Notes under the pieces: generated by a model
What the model was told of the DNA's origin: nothing
The model's input: the letters and a program-made list of their open reading frames with translations, nothing else
Database searches by the model: none
Position numbers and translations under genes: made by a program
Shown: one piece after another, positions 23,741 to 32,755 of the stretch
How the letters are laid out: each line of letters opens with the position of its first letter
Numbering within the stretch: position 1 is the stretch's first letter
DNA from: Bacillus sp. MM2020_1
Lineage (GTDB): Bacteria > Bacillota > Bacilli > Bacillales > Cytobacillaceae
Length of the DNA stretch: 40,954 nucleotides
NCBI GenBank assembly: GCA_011250595.1
Contig: JAANMP010000042.1
Coordinates: 1-40,954 of the forward strand
Direction of reading: 5' to 3'

Positions 23741-24567
23741 GTCGTTATTTGAAGTTGGTCAATTTCGAGTTTAATCGTTTTTGGAAGCTATATATCGTTT
23801 TAATAGGAATTACGATTCTTTCCCAATTAATTGGCGTGATTGTTGTATCACGAGACTATGTAAATCAAGCAAATAAAATGATTTACGAGGAATCCATGCC
23901 GATGAGTAAGTTTATCGAACAAAATGGGACCCTATCATTTCATAATATTTCTCAGACTCTTTGGTTTATGGGACCGATTGGCCTTTGTTTGGTGGTGTTA
24001 CTCATTTATGTCTTTTTTATTTGGTATCGTGATTGGCTCGGGAAAAATACCTTTATATATCGTTTGTTAATGCTGCCGACTGCCCGACTTCATGTCTATT
24101 TAGCAAAGGCGACAACGATTTTATTATTGACTTTAGGCCTTGTTGCCTTGCAGCTCCTATTATTACCGATCGAAAATCAACTGTTACTGCGGATCGTTCC
24201 GAATGAGTTGCTTACCAATCTCTCATTTTATGAAATTATCGAGGATCCTTATTTAAAGATGATATTTCCAAATACGTTTAGTGAATTTATTCTTTATTAT
24301 GTCGGTGGCATGGCGGCTGTATTTATGGTTTTTACGGCTATTTTGTTTGAACGTTCTTTTCGGATCAAAGGGGTGTTCTACGGGATACTCTATAGCGCCG
24401 CTTCCATTCTCATTTTTTTAGCTCCCATTTTAGTGGATGAGTTTATTCTAGGAAATTATTTTTACCCACTGGAACTCTTTTTCATGGAATTAGGAACAGG
24501 ATTGATTGTTTTGATGGGTGCCATATGGATAGGAAATTTCCTCATTACGAAAAAAGTAAGGGTTTAA
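23737..24567 (+). CDS. ABC transporter permease
   Basis: A 276-aa integral membrane protein with about six transmembrane segments (for example YIVLIGITILSQLIGVIVV, IGLCLVVLLIYVFFIWYRDW, GGMAAVFMVFTAILFE). Overlap with the ATPase gene (ATGA) shows coupling. No sequence motif identifies a substrate. Confidence 0.85.
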   Translation: MSRYLKLVNFEFNRFWKLYIVLIGITILSQLIGVIVVSRDYVNQANKMIYEESMPMSKFIEQNGTLSFHNISQTLWFMGPIGLCLVVLLIYVFFIWYRDWLGKNTFIYRLLMLPTARLHVYLAKATTILLLTLGLVALQLLLLPIENQLLLRIVPNELLTNLSFYEIIEDPYLKMIFPNTFSEFILYYVGGMAAVFMVFTAILFERSFRIKGVFYGILYSAASILIFLAPILVDEFILGNYFYPLELFFMELGTGLIVLMGAIWIGNFLITKKVRV

Positions 24568-24582
24568 TAGGAGGGAACGAAA

Positions 24583-25776
24583 ATGAAACGATATTGGAAA
24601 ATCATCTCGGTTTGCATCGTTACGGTGATTGTTATTGGAACGTTCTATATACAATCTAGTTTCGCTGCCAAGGGGAATGTAGAAGTTAGATTTGAAAAAG
24701 TAAGCGGGAATGAAGAGGAATTGAAAAATGTCATTTTTTATGGTGATTATACAGTTGGCAACATGTTTCAGTCCCTTCAAATGACAAGTAAGGAAACAAT
24801 CAATCTAAATAAACAATCTCTGTTTCAAGAACTAACAAGGAATAACACCGTGCCTGTTTTAAAAAAATTAATAGAACAGCATCGGACTTTTATGCGCGGT
24901 AAGGAATTAACGCCGAATAACTTTTATGAAGATGAAAATCTAGTAGCCTACGCCAGCATAAAAGCCAAGGATTTTGATATTGAAATTTTAAATAAATCAA
25001 CAGAAGAAACTACTTCGATTCAGTTAGCTGTGCCGAAAATTCAAAATTACAGTTGGACAGAAGTTGTTGATGTCCAAGTCTCAGGTGGTAACTTAAAGGT
25101 GATTACACGGGGGTTTCGGAAAGAGGGCGGAAATGATATAAATGGATACACGATTAACATGGGTGAACAAAAATTAGTGAAGGATGAAATGATTCATACG
25201 ACTCCATCGGTAGAGAACGGCTGGTCAGATATTATCTTAATCAATGATTATAATTCGATTCGATCCGAAAAATATCTTTTGTTTAAGACAGAGGCCTATG
25301 AAGATAAACAGGTTCCAGCTGAGGGTGAAATGGTATTGGACGGTGCACCAAAATTAGTCGCCAATGAAGTCATGGTCTACGATATTGAAAAGAATCAGTT
25401 GAAAAAAGTAGTGGCTCCTGATGAAATCCGTGGAACTCTAGGTGATTTGTCTGCGATCTTTCATTCCACTATCTTTATTCCATCTCAGTCAGCGGATCAT
25501 TTAGAAGTGAATCAGTATGATATCGAAAAGGAGAAATGGGGTAAAAAACTGTCATTTGATTTACCATATAATAAGGAAGATGAGGGTGCCCCCTATATAA
25601 AATTAATGAATGGAAAAATATATATCATTCATTCAACCAAGAATGACGATACCATTTCCATTCGCGATTTAAAAACAGGAGTATCATTATATGAAGGAAA
25701 AATAAAAGTGAAAAATACAAGAGAAGGTCAACAGGATTTTCGCTTGCATGTAAATGAAATCGAGGGTGTTCAATAA
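24583..25776 (+). CDS. membrane-anchored or secreted protein of the ABC operon
   Basis: A 397-aa protein of unknown family. One N-terminal hydrophobic segment (about 5-25, IISVCIVTVIVIGTFYIQS) could be a signal peptide or anchor, followed by an extracytoplasmic beta-rich region without cysteine. AGGAGGGA precedes ATG24583, 15 bases after the permease. It resembles accessory extracellular proteins found with YtrA-type operons; function is not known. Confidence 0.75.
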   Translation: MKRYWKIISVCIVTVIVIGTFYIQSSFAAKGNVEVRFEKVSGNEEELKNVIFYGDYTVGNMFQSLQMTSKETINLNKQSLFQELTRNNTVPVLKKLIEQHRTFMRGKELTPNNFYEDENLVAYASIKAKDFDIEILNKSTEETTSIQLAVPKIQNYSWTEVVDVQVSGGNLKVITRGFRKEGGNDINGYTINMGEQKLVKDEMIHTTPSVENGWSDIILINDYNSIRSEKYLLFKTEAYEDKQVPAEGEMVLDGAPKLVANEVMVYDIEKNQLKKVVAPDEIRGTLGDLSAIFHSTIFIPSQSADHLEVNQYDIEKEKWGKKLSFDLPYNKEDEGAPYIKLMNGKIYIIHSTKNDDTISIRDLKTGVSLYEGKIKVKNTREGQQDFRLHVNEIEGVQ

Positions 25777-25781
25777 ACCGT

Positions 25782-25837
25782 GGGGACGGTTCTTGTGGTC
25801 AGTACTACACTGATAAAAAGCCATGAGAACCGTCCCC
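25782..25837. repeat. GGGGACGGTTCT inverted-repeat element, copy 2
   Basis: Perfect 12-bp arms at 25782-25793 and 25826-25837, lying just after the ABC operon stop. Same family as the element at 20983. Confidence 0.85.
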
Positions 25838-25853
25838 ATTGTTTTCCATTGTT

Positions 25854-26291
25854 TTAAAAGAACCATTTACTATCAGGTCGGTCACGAGGAGTTAAGTTCA
25901 AGATAAAATACCCAATGATCAGGATTAAGATGACAAGGGAATAAAGCATGGTATTTACAGGCTGTTCGTGGTCAACAATAATTATTCTTACCATTGCCGT
26001 GATGCCAATGTATATAAAGTATCTAATCGGAAAATGGTATTCTTCCTTGAAATATTTAACGATCATCGTAATAAACTCAAAATATAAAAAGAAGATGAGG
26101 ATATTATCCAGAAAAAGTTTATAGTCATCGCTTCCACTTTCAATCAGAATATGGCTGAAAATGATTAATTCCTTAATGAGTAAAATCGTTAGAATAATGG
26201 CTAAAAGAATGAGAGAAATATTTAAAAACACCTGGAGAATCTTAGGTATCATCCTTAAAACAGAAGTAAAATCCTTTTTTACCTTTACCAT
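25854..26291 (-). CDS. PsiE-family membrane protein
   Basis: A 145-aa protein with four transmembrane helices (VFLNISLILLAIILTILLI, ILIFFLYFEFITMIVKYF, IRYFIYIGITAMVRIIIV, LYSLVILILIIGYFILNL) and the PsiE pattern EFITMIVKYFKEEYHFPIRYFIYIGITA (read in two pieces). PsiE was named for phosphate-starvation induction; its role is unclear. ATG26300 is in frame but GAGAGG spacing favours 26291. Confidence 0.75.
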   Translation of the reverse strand: MVKVKKDFTSVLRMIPKILQVFLNISLILLAIILTILLIKELIIFSHILIESGSDDYKLFLDNILIFFLYFEFITMIVKYFKEEYHFPIRYFIYIGITAMVRIIIVDHEQPVNTMLYSLVILILIIGYFILNLTPRDRPDSKWFF

Positions 26292-26300
26292 GGAAACCAT

Positions 26301-26562
26301 CCTCTCACTTTTTTAAACTATAGATTCTATTAGTAAAACTTGATTAGGGAAGAATCAATGATGTAGTTATATCCTATTTTTGATTTTATGAAAAATCAAG
26401 TTAAGGTTTGGTAAATGTATTGGTTGACCAAGGGAGACAAGCTTATGGAGGGAAGTGCCGCGGTCATAAGAAACAGCTCCATAGTCAGAGTGGTTAAGAA
26501 GATATCCGTCGAATTTCGAATATAGGGAGCTGAGGGGCTTTAAAGCTGTGAATATTCGTCCA
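26301..26562. other. gene-free stretch, unexplained
   Basis: No convincing gene. A conserved-looking block (about 26396-26560) contains a short minus-strand frame of 68 codons with no ribosome site; it may be a remnant of a mobile or intergenic element, but I cannot identify it. Confidence 0.4.
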
Positions 26563-26646
26563 ACTAAGTACATATTTTACGAAACTTACGACATATTTTT
26601 AGACTCTTATTATACATTTTATAAAACTTACGACATTTGTTGGACA
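26563..26646. repeat. 21-bp tandem repeat, 4 units
   Basis: Units begin at 26563, 26584, 26605 and 26626 with exact 21-bp period; the core is ACTTACGACATATTTTT with variation. The same repeat occurs as a six-unit array at 34564. Confidence 0.8.
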
Positions 26647-26748
26647 ATAATTGGGGATTATGGATTATCCTGATCATCATAGATTTGGTCACGAAGAATG
26701 AAAAAAGGTGAGAACCGAATACTGAAGTTTAATGAAGGAGAGGACAAA

Positions 26749-27678
26749 ATGAAGAAAAGTGACCGATTTCTAGGAAGTCTTATCGGATTAGCCGTTGGTG
26801 ATTGCATGGGTGCGGCTGTTGAATTCTGTCCCCCAGGTTCCTTTGAGCCGGTGAGTGATATAAGGGGAGGCGGTCCTTTTGGTTTAAAGCCAGGGGAATG
26901 GACAGATGACACGTCGATGGCTCTGTGCCTTGCAGAAAGCATCATTGAAAGGAAAGGATTTGATGCTAACGATCAAATGGAGCGCTATATTCGCTGGTAT
27001 AAAGAAGGGTATTTGAGCAGCATCGGTGAATGCTTTGATATTGGCATTGCGACGAGAGAAGCGTTGAGTCAATATCTGACGACAGGGGAGCCCTACAGTG
27101 GGTCAACGGATCCCTTTAAAGCAGGAAATGGTTCGATTATGAGATTAGCCCCTGTCCCTTTGGCTTGGTCGAATGATATGGAACGGGCGATCTATTATTC
27201 CGGCGAAAGCTCACGAACCACCCACCAGGCTGAAGAGGCGATGGACGCCTGTTTTTACCTCGGCGGGTTGATTGCAGGGGCCGTAAATGAATTTTCGAAG
27301 GAGTATCTTCTTTCCCGGGAGTTTGTTTCATTTGTAGAAAATAAACTGGGAAGACCTTTGAGTCCTAAAATCAGAGAAGTGGCAGAGGGTTCCTATAAAG
27401 ATCGAAACCCACCGCTTATTAATGGAAGTGGGTATGTTGTACACTCTCTGGAGGCCGTACTCTGGGCTTTTTATCTCACTGACGATTTTAGTGAGGGGGT
27501 ATTGAAAGTTGTTAATTTAGGAAATGACGCCGATACAACTGGAGCCATCTATGGTCAATTAGCCGGAGCATATTACGGGGTCTCGATGATACCGGAGCAC
27601 TGGCGGCGGCAACTCGTTCAGCTTGAATTCATAGAGAACTTGGCCAATAAGCTTTATGATTTGCAACTGGAAAAATGA
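26749..27678 (+). CDS. ADP-ribosylglycohydrolase (DraG-like)
   Basis: A 309-aa ADP-ribosylhydrolase family protein. Metal-binding motifs are present: WTDDTSM (about 44-50) and GNDADTTGAI near the C-terminus, with the N-terminal GLAVGDCMGAAVE. It would remove ADP-ribose from a protein or small-molecule substrate. The open frame starts at 26698, but AAGGAGAGG before ATG26749 sets the start. It is monocistronic; no ADP-ribosyltransferase partner is visible nearby. Confidence 0.9.
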   Translation: MKKSDRFLGSLIGLAVGDCMGAAVEFCPPGSFEPVSDIRGGGPFGLKPGEWTDDTSMALCLAESIIERKGFDANDQMERYIRWYKEGYLSSIGECFDIGIATREALSQYLTTGEPYSGSTDPFKAGNGSIMRLAPVPLAWSNDMERAIYYSGESSRTTHQAEEAMDACFYLGGLIAGAVNEFSKEYLLSREFVSFVENKLGRPLSPKIREVAEGSYKDRNPPLINGSGYVVHSLEAVLWAFYLTDDFSEGVLKVVNLGNDADTTGAIYGQLAGAYYGVSMIPEHWRRQLVQLEFIENLANKLYDLQLEK

Positions 27679-27738
27679 CATTTTTTATTAAAAATAATCT
27701 TAGTTATAAGTGGTTGCCACTTTTATATAAGACTTCCA

Positions 27739-27772
27739 CCATCCAACCTCCCAAATGTGGAAGGTTGGATGG
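27739..27772. terminator. convergent hairpin
   Basis: An 11-bp perfect stem CCATCCAACCT (27739-27749)/AGGTTGGATGG (27762-27772) lies between the convergent glycohydrolase and hydrolase genes. No T run, so termination is probable but not certain. Confidence 0.55.
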
Positions 27773-28591
27773 TCATAAAGCTCTATTAAGGTCGTGTAAA
27801 TCATTCCCGAGAAGTTCCCTTTGAAGCTCCAACAGAAAATTTAGTACTACCCTATTGAATTCTTCATTCTTTTCAATTTTCGCCACATGCCCTGCTTTTT
27901 TGATCAAATACCGCTTTGAATTTGGTATTAATTTATGCATTCTTTTTTGCATGAAGGAAGGGCAAATTCTATCGTTTTGACAGGAAATGATCAAGGTTGG
28001 TACCTTTATATTTTTCAATGTTTCACGGTAATCAATATGTATACATGCCTTCCATGACGGCAGAAAACCGTCTAAATGATTGGACCAATTCGGCATAACT
28101 TTTTGAATCATCTCATCGCTTTTATCATAAAGGCACCGCAATGTCGCTTCCGCTTTAAATTGTTCAACGGTCATCTTGGCATATTTCCTGTTACTCAGTG
28201 ATAGTAGTTTTTCAAGCCAGGTGGGAATGTAGAAAATAGTGCTTGCTAGAATAAAAGACTTTACTTTTTCGGGAGAAATTTTATAGATCTCTTGCGAAAT
28301 GATTCCACCCATGGAAAACCCAAGTATATGCGCATTTTTTATCGCCAAATGATCCAATAATCCCACGATATCTCTAGCAAACGCGTTAATGGATATTTCC
28401 TCACCTTCAGGGCATTTGGATTTTCCAAATCCCCGTAAATCAGGGATAATGACATCGAAATGGTCGGCAAAACGATGTTGAAACTTCCACCCTTCCTTTT
28501 GTTCACCTAACCCATGAATTAGGACAAGTGGTTCGCCGCTGCCCATCCGGTCATAGGATAGATTAGTTCCATTGATGAGAGCCTGGTACAT
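27773..28591 (-). CDS. alpha/beta hydrolase
   Basis: A 272-aa alpha/beta-hydrolase. The oxyanion region is LIHGLGEQKEGW, the nucleophile elbow GFSMGG, the acid CQNDRICP and the catalytic His KKAGHVAKIEK. Substrate unknown; esterase, lactonase or MenH-like roles all fit. GAGGAAGGG precedes ATG28591, which lies inside the upstream Ada-like gene. Confidence 0.88.
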   Translation of the reverse strand: MYQALINGTNLSYDRMGSGEPLVLIHGLGEQKEGWKFQHRFADHFDVIIPDLRGFGKSKCPEGEEISINAFARDIVGLLDHLAIKNAHILGFSMGGIISQEIYKISPEKVKSFILASTIFYIPTWLEKLLSLSNRKYAKMTVEQFKAEATLRCLYDKSDEMIQKVMPNWSNHLDGFLPSWKACIHIDYRETLKNIKVPTLIISCQNDRICPSFMQKRMHKLIPNSKRYLIKKAGHVAKIEKNEEFNRVVLNFLLELQRELLGNDLHDLNRAL

Positions 28592-28878
28592 TTAATCCCT
28601 TCCTCATTTGAATTTCGCTTTTCCTTCCAAATAACATATTTCTCACGCAAACACACGCCACATGGTCTGTATCCTGCAGCAATTGCTGTTTGTTCATCCG
28701 CAAAAAATACTCTTTCGTTGACGTATCCTCCTTTTTCAATCGCACGTAAGGCTGCTCGACAATCCATTCGACCGTATATTTTATTTTTACGATACCCTCC
28801 AAAAGTTCCTGGAGTGGAGCTCTTATACGGTTTTCTGTCAGGACCAATCAGTGTATAGGTTTTGTGTTCTACATCCAT
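28519..28878 (-). CDS. stand-alone Ada-like metal-binding domain protein
   Basis: A 119-aa protein with the Cys arrangement of the Ada N-terminal zinc domain (YGRMDCRAALRAI, then FFADEQTAIAAGYRPCGVCLREK). In Ada this domain repairs methyl phosphotriesters; alone it may be a DNA-binding or repair module. AGAGGGGAGT precedes ATG28878. Its last 24 codons overlap the start of the hydrolase gene in another frame, which is a large overlap; the C-terminal tail is therefore of doubtful function. Confidence 0.65.
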   Translation of the reverse strand: MDVEHKTYTLIGPDRKPYKSSTPGTFGGYRKNKIYGRMDCRAALRAIEKGGYVNERVFFADEQTAIAAGYRPCGVCLREKYVIWKEKRNSNEEGIKCTRLSSMELIYPMTGWAAANHLS

Positions 28879-28967
28879 CGATCATACTCCCCTCTCTGCT
28901 TCAGTTCTATATGGAATATTTCGACAAAAATGTATAAATCCCTGTTTTTTTCAAAAGGAAAAGACCA

Positions 28968-29137
28968 CAGGGGGGCGGTTCCTGTGGTCGAAATAGCAAG
29001 ATAAAAAACGTAATATGCGCCCTGTGGACTCAATACTACGATTTGCTTTTGGCCAGGGGGGACGGTTCTGGTGGTCTAAACTAACCTCATTAGAAACCGG
29101 GAGAACCGTCCCCTTGGTTACCCTTGGTTACCCTTGG
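28968..29137. repeat. GGGGACGGTTCT element, copy 3, with degenerate half and 10-bp repeats
   Basis: A degenerate left half (GGGGGGCGGTTCC near 28974) inside a GACCACAGG/CCTGTGGTC palindrome is followed by a full element (arms 29057-29068 and 29102-29113). Directly after are three copies of a 10-bp CCCTTGGTTA-type repeat reaching the stop of the MFS gene. Confidence 0.75.
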
Positions 29138-30379
29138 TTACGCTGCTTTTCTCATGTCTGCTACCTGTTGTCGTGTTTCCGGGAAGGTCGCCACTAAGAA
29201 GATGTACAAACTGGAAACTGCGATAAAGAATATCATTGCCGGCGTGTATCCGGAAGAGCCTAGAATAAAGCTCCACACAATGGTAGCAATGGTTTGGCCC
29301 GCATAGGCGATCGCCCAAAATAGTCCGAACATAATTGTCAATCTTTGTGGAGTCATCCCTTTTAACTCATGGGGCAAATTCAAAAAGATTGGGTACTGGA
29401 TATACATCGCGAATCCCGATATCGAAATGAGGGAGTACGATAGAAGCGGAATTTTATTAGCAAAAACGATTGCAAGGGCAAAGGTCCCAACCATTACAAT
29501 TCCTGAGAACAGGAGAGTCGGTTTCCGTGGCACGCCCTTATTCCCAATTCGAATCCCTGCAAATGTACCGAGAATACCAAAGCCTGAGATTAGCAGGTTG
29601 GTTACCGAGCCATTTAACAAGGTATATTGATCAAAAATCGCTTTAAAGCTCACCAGAGATAGGACATACAAGGTTAAAAAGGAAGCAAACGCCAGGCCAT
29701 AGCGCCAGAGAAATCCGTCCTTGAGAGCCTCTTTATAACCGTATTTTTCAGCTTTCCCACCCGTTTCTTTTGTTTCAAAGGTCTCTGCTTTCCAAAGCCA
29801 TGCGATAAAAAACAAAATCGTTAACGATGCAAAGAAAGTTAAAGTTAAACGCCAGTTGGCCACCATTTGCTTGGCAAAAACCGTAAATAAGACGGCGACA
29901 ATAAAGGCACCGGCATTATAGGCGACGGTATTGGCCGCATTAATGCGCAGCTTTACATTTGAATTTTTTACATAGTGAGCAACGATAGGGTTCATATAGA
30001 CAATAACCATCGAGCCCCCTACGGCCATAACCATCCTAGCGACTGTATAGGCCCAATAATTCGGTAAATAGATTGCGACAAGCCCCATCATTAAAAGCCC
30101 AATTGCCAACCCAGCGGCTTTTCGAGGTCCTAATTTCATGAGCACAATTGCAGCTAAAATATTAGCAAATACACGAGCAGTTGTAATCGAGTAATTTACT
30201 AATTGAGAAATAATCGGGTCGACCGGTCCACCGAAAAACGTCTCGGTTATTTGCGGTGTCAATGAAGAACCCGCCACCCAGTTCATCGCAAAAGTTACAT
30301 AGGCCAGCCATAAAACAGCCATCATAAAATAACCCTTTTTTGAATGATTAATAGTTTCCATACAGTCATCTGCTTTCAT
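29138..30379 (-). CDS. MFS transporter
   Basis: A 413-aa transporter with about 12 transmembrane segments. The loop after helix 2 reads VLMKLGPRKAAGLA, the major-facilitator motif A position. Resemblance to nitrate/nitrite or cyanate-type porters is weak, so substrate is open. ATG30379 and ATG30361 are both possible; neither has a strong ribosome site, and a repeat element sits directly upstream, which may have displaced the original leader. Confidence 0.85.
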   Translation of the reverse strand: MKADDCMETINHSKKGYFMMAVLWLAYVTFAMNWVAGSSLTPQITETFFGGPVDPIISQLVNYSITTARVFANILAAIVLMKLGPRKAAGLAIGLLMMGLVAIYLPNYWAYTVARMVMAVGGSMVIVYMNPIVAHYVKNSNVKLRINAANTVAYNAGAFIVAVLFTVFAKQMVANWRLTLTFFASLTILFFIAWLWKAETFETKETGGKAEKYGYKEALKDGFLWRYGLAFASFLTLYVLSLVSFKAIFDQYTLLNGSVTNLLISGFGILGTFAGIRIGNKGVPRKPTLLFSGIVMVGTFALAIVFANKIPLLSYSLISISGFAMYIQYPIFLNLPHELKGMTPQRLTIMFGLFWAIAYAGQTIATIVWSFILGSSGYTPAMIFFIAVSSLYIFLVATFPETRQQVADMRKAA

Positions 30380-30403
30380 TCGTGATTTTACCCGGGGTAC
30401 CCG

Positions 30404-30456
30404 GGGGACGGTTCTGGTGGTTTTTATTGCCTCAAAAAAACCATGAGAACCGTCCC
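30404..30456. repeat. GGGGACGGTTCT inverted-repeat element, copy 4
   Basis: Arms at 30404-30415 and 30446-30456 (the right arm lacks the last C). It lies in the 92-bp gap between ldh and the MFS gene, preceded by a GGGTACCCG palindrome. Confidence 0.8.
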
Positions 30457-30471
30457 TGTGGAACCCTTGAA

Positions 30472-31500
<1,029 letters not shown>

Positions 31501-31525
31501 TTAATGGTGTTAGTATATCACTAGT

Positions 31526-31543
31526 TTGTGAAACTTTTCACAA
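31526..31543. promoter_or_regulatory. Rex operator before ldh
   Basis: TTGTGAAACTTTTCACAA matches the Rex consensus TTGTGAAnnnnTTCACAA perfectly, 107 bases upstream of ldh. Rex releases DNA when NADH/NAD+ is high. Confidence 0.8.
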
Positions 31544-31800
31544 TTAATATGACAAAAATATGAACATTTTAATGGAAGCCTTTACATTTTAGAAAAAGCA
31601 TGGTTAGGGATGGATGAGTTGGTCAGAGTCTTATAGGTGTATAGGTAACTTAGGAGTGGCACCGCTCCGTGGCACACGAACGCTCGAAATTTGTCGAAGA
31701 TTGATAGTCTGTTAGATGGATTTATAGTGATAGAATGAAGGTGCATTGGAAGACCATGAGAAAAAACCAGGAGAACCGTCCCCGTGGAGGTAATATAGTA
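31544..31800. other. gene-free stretch with a repeat half
   Basis: No gene. It contains a right half of the GGGGACGGTTCT family (AGAACCGTCCCC at 31772-31783) and nothing else I recognise. Confidence 0.55.
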
Positions 31801-31827
31801 AAACCCAGGCTGATTAGCCTGGGTTTT
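31801..31827. terminator. bidirectional terminator
   Basis: AAACCCAGGC (31801-31810) pairs with GCCTGGGTTT (31817-31826), followed by T-rich sequence. It lies downstream of the minus-strand excalibur gene. Confidence 0.7.
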
Positions 31828-31875
31828 GTTCTGTTTTTAATGGAAGATTATAACCAATCCCCCTTAAAATTTTTT

Positions 31876-32145
31876 TCATCGTTCACACGCAATAAGATCC
31901 TTGTCCCGATCACTTTTCTTATTTGCGTCATAAAGTGCTTTTGAAACATAAGGCTTGTATTTTGTTTTTCCACCTTTGTTTTTAACTTTCGATGTACGAG
32001 CAACCCCGCCTTTGAAGTCCTTATTTAATGCAGTACAGTTTTTGTAAGTTTTAATCTTCACTTTTGCTTCCGCAGAATCTGTCAATCCGAAAGATAATCC
32101 TAAGACTAATCCCAAAGATAATAAAATAGTAAACAATCTTTTCAA
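31876..32145 (-). CDS. secreted excalibur-domain protein
   Basis: An 89-aa exported protein. A signal peptide (KRLFTILLSLGLVLGLSFG, cleavage near AEA) precedes a basic linker and the excalibur motif: KNCTALNKDF opening and DRDKDLIACER end, the DxDxDGxxCE-like calcium-binding signature with a KD in place of DG. Likely a small extracellular or wall-associated protein; function unknown. Confidence 0.85.
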   Translation of the reverse strand: MKRLFTILLSLGLVLGLSFGLTDSAEAKVKIKTYKNCTALNKDFKGGVARTSKVKNKGGKTKYKPYVSKALYDANKKSDRDKDLIACER

Positions 32146-32185
32146 CTTTCTCCAGCTCCTTATGGTAAAATCTATTTCTCATAAT

Positions 32186-32219
32186 AGCGATTTTATTGGG
32201 AATTCTCAATAAAATCGCT
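32186..32219. repeat. 34-bp palindrome
   Basis: Arms AGCGATTTTATTG and CAATAAAATCGCT are perfect, with an 8-nt centre that is itself near-palindromic around GAATTC. It lies upstream of the excalibur gene; operator or cruciform/terminator role is open. Confidence 0.7.
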
Positions 32220-32263
32220 ATGGGTACCTCTAATAGTTACGCAAACCTTATAAAAAAACCGTG

Positions 32264-32275
32264 AGAACCGTCCCC
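32264..32275. repeat. GGGGACGGTTCT family, right half only
   Basis: AGAACCGTCCCC without a matching left arm nearby; a decayed copy just upstream of the PspA cassette promoter. Confidence 0.6.
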
Positions 32276-32283
32276 ATGGTCCC

Positions 32284-32303
32284 TTTTCACCAAGTTTTCA
32301 CCA
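32284..32303 (+). promoter_or_regulatory. direct-repeat box before PspA cassette 1
   Basis: TTTTCACCA occurs twice (32284-32292, 32295-32303), 11 bp apart, one helical turn. The same pair is kept at 34793-34801 and 34804-34812 before cassette 2, suggesting a binding site for a regulator. Confidence 0.5.
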
Positions 32304-32352
32304 TCCTCTATTAATATTCATTACATCAGATAACGAAAGGAGGATAAAAGAG

Positions 32353-32754
32353 ATGAATACAAAAGTGAAGAAGGGTATTTTCTGGGGTGTCATCATTGCC
32401 TCTTCGGTACTGGTGATTAACATACTCCACTTATTTTTTGGAGGAAGCAGTGCTTTTGCTAGAGGTCCTCATGGACATGGCGGCAGCATGGGCCAGCGTA
32501 GCGGCGGATTTGGCGGCCGCGAGATGATGAATGGCGCTCACCATAACGGTGGATTCCCTTGGCTGTTCCTTATGATTGGACTAGCTGTTCTATTTCTAAT
32601 TGTAAGATGGCTTAGAAAGAAGTCGAAGGCTTCTTCCGTGCAACAGTTTATTGACACCTCAGTTGTAGGTTCGCATATACCGGTAACGAACCAAAATGCT
32701 AGCATTTTGGACCAATGGGAAAAAAGTATTTTAACTAAAAAGGAGAATGAATAA
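32353..32754 (+). CDS. His/Gly-rich membrane protein, cassette copy 1
   Basis: A 133-aa protein with a transmembrane segment near 10-30 (GVIIASSVLVINILHLFFG), a His/Gly/Met-rich loop (GPHGHGGSMGQRSGG), a second segment near 65-85 and a cytosolic basic tail (RWLRKKSK). The loop could bind metal. The gene is followed by pspA, with stop and next start within 5 bases, so the protein may anchor or signal to PspA. Family not recognised. Confidence 0.75.
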   Translation: MNTKVKKGIFWGVIIASSVLVINILHLFFGGSSAFARGPHGHGGSMGQRSGGFGGREMMNGAHHNGGFPWLFLMIGLAVLFLIVRWLRKKSKASSVQQFIDTSVVGSHIPVTNQNASILDQWEKSILTKKENE

Positions 32755-32755
32755 T

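Noticed and set aside
26367..26573. 68-codon minus-strand frame in the gap before the glycohydrolase
   Set aside because: No ribosome site, runs into the 21-bp repeats, and I cannot match it to a family; kept only as an unexplained stretch.
31735..31944. 69-codon plus-strand frame
   Set aside because: Crosses a repeat half, a terminator and the end of the excalibur gene; clearly not coding.
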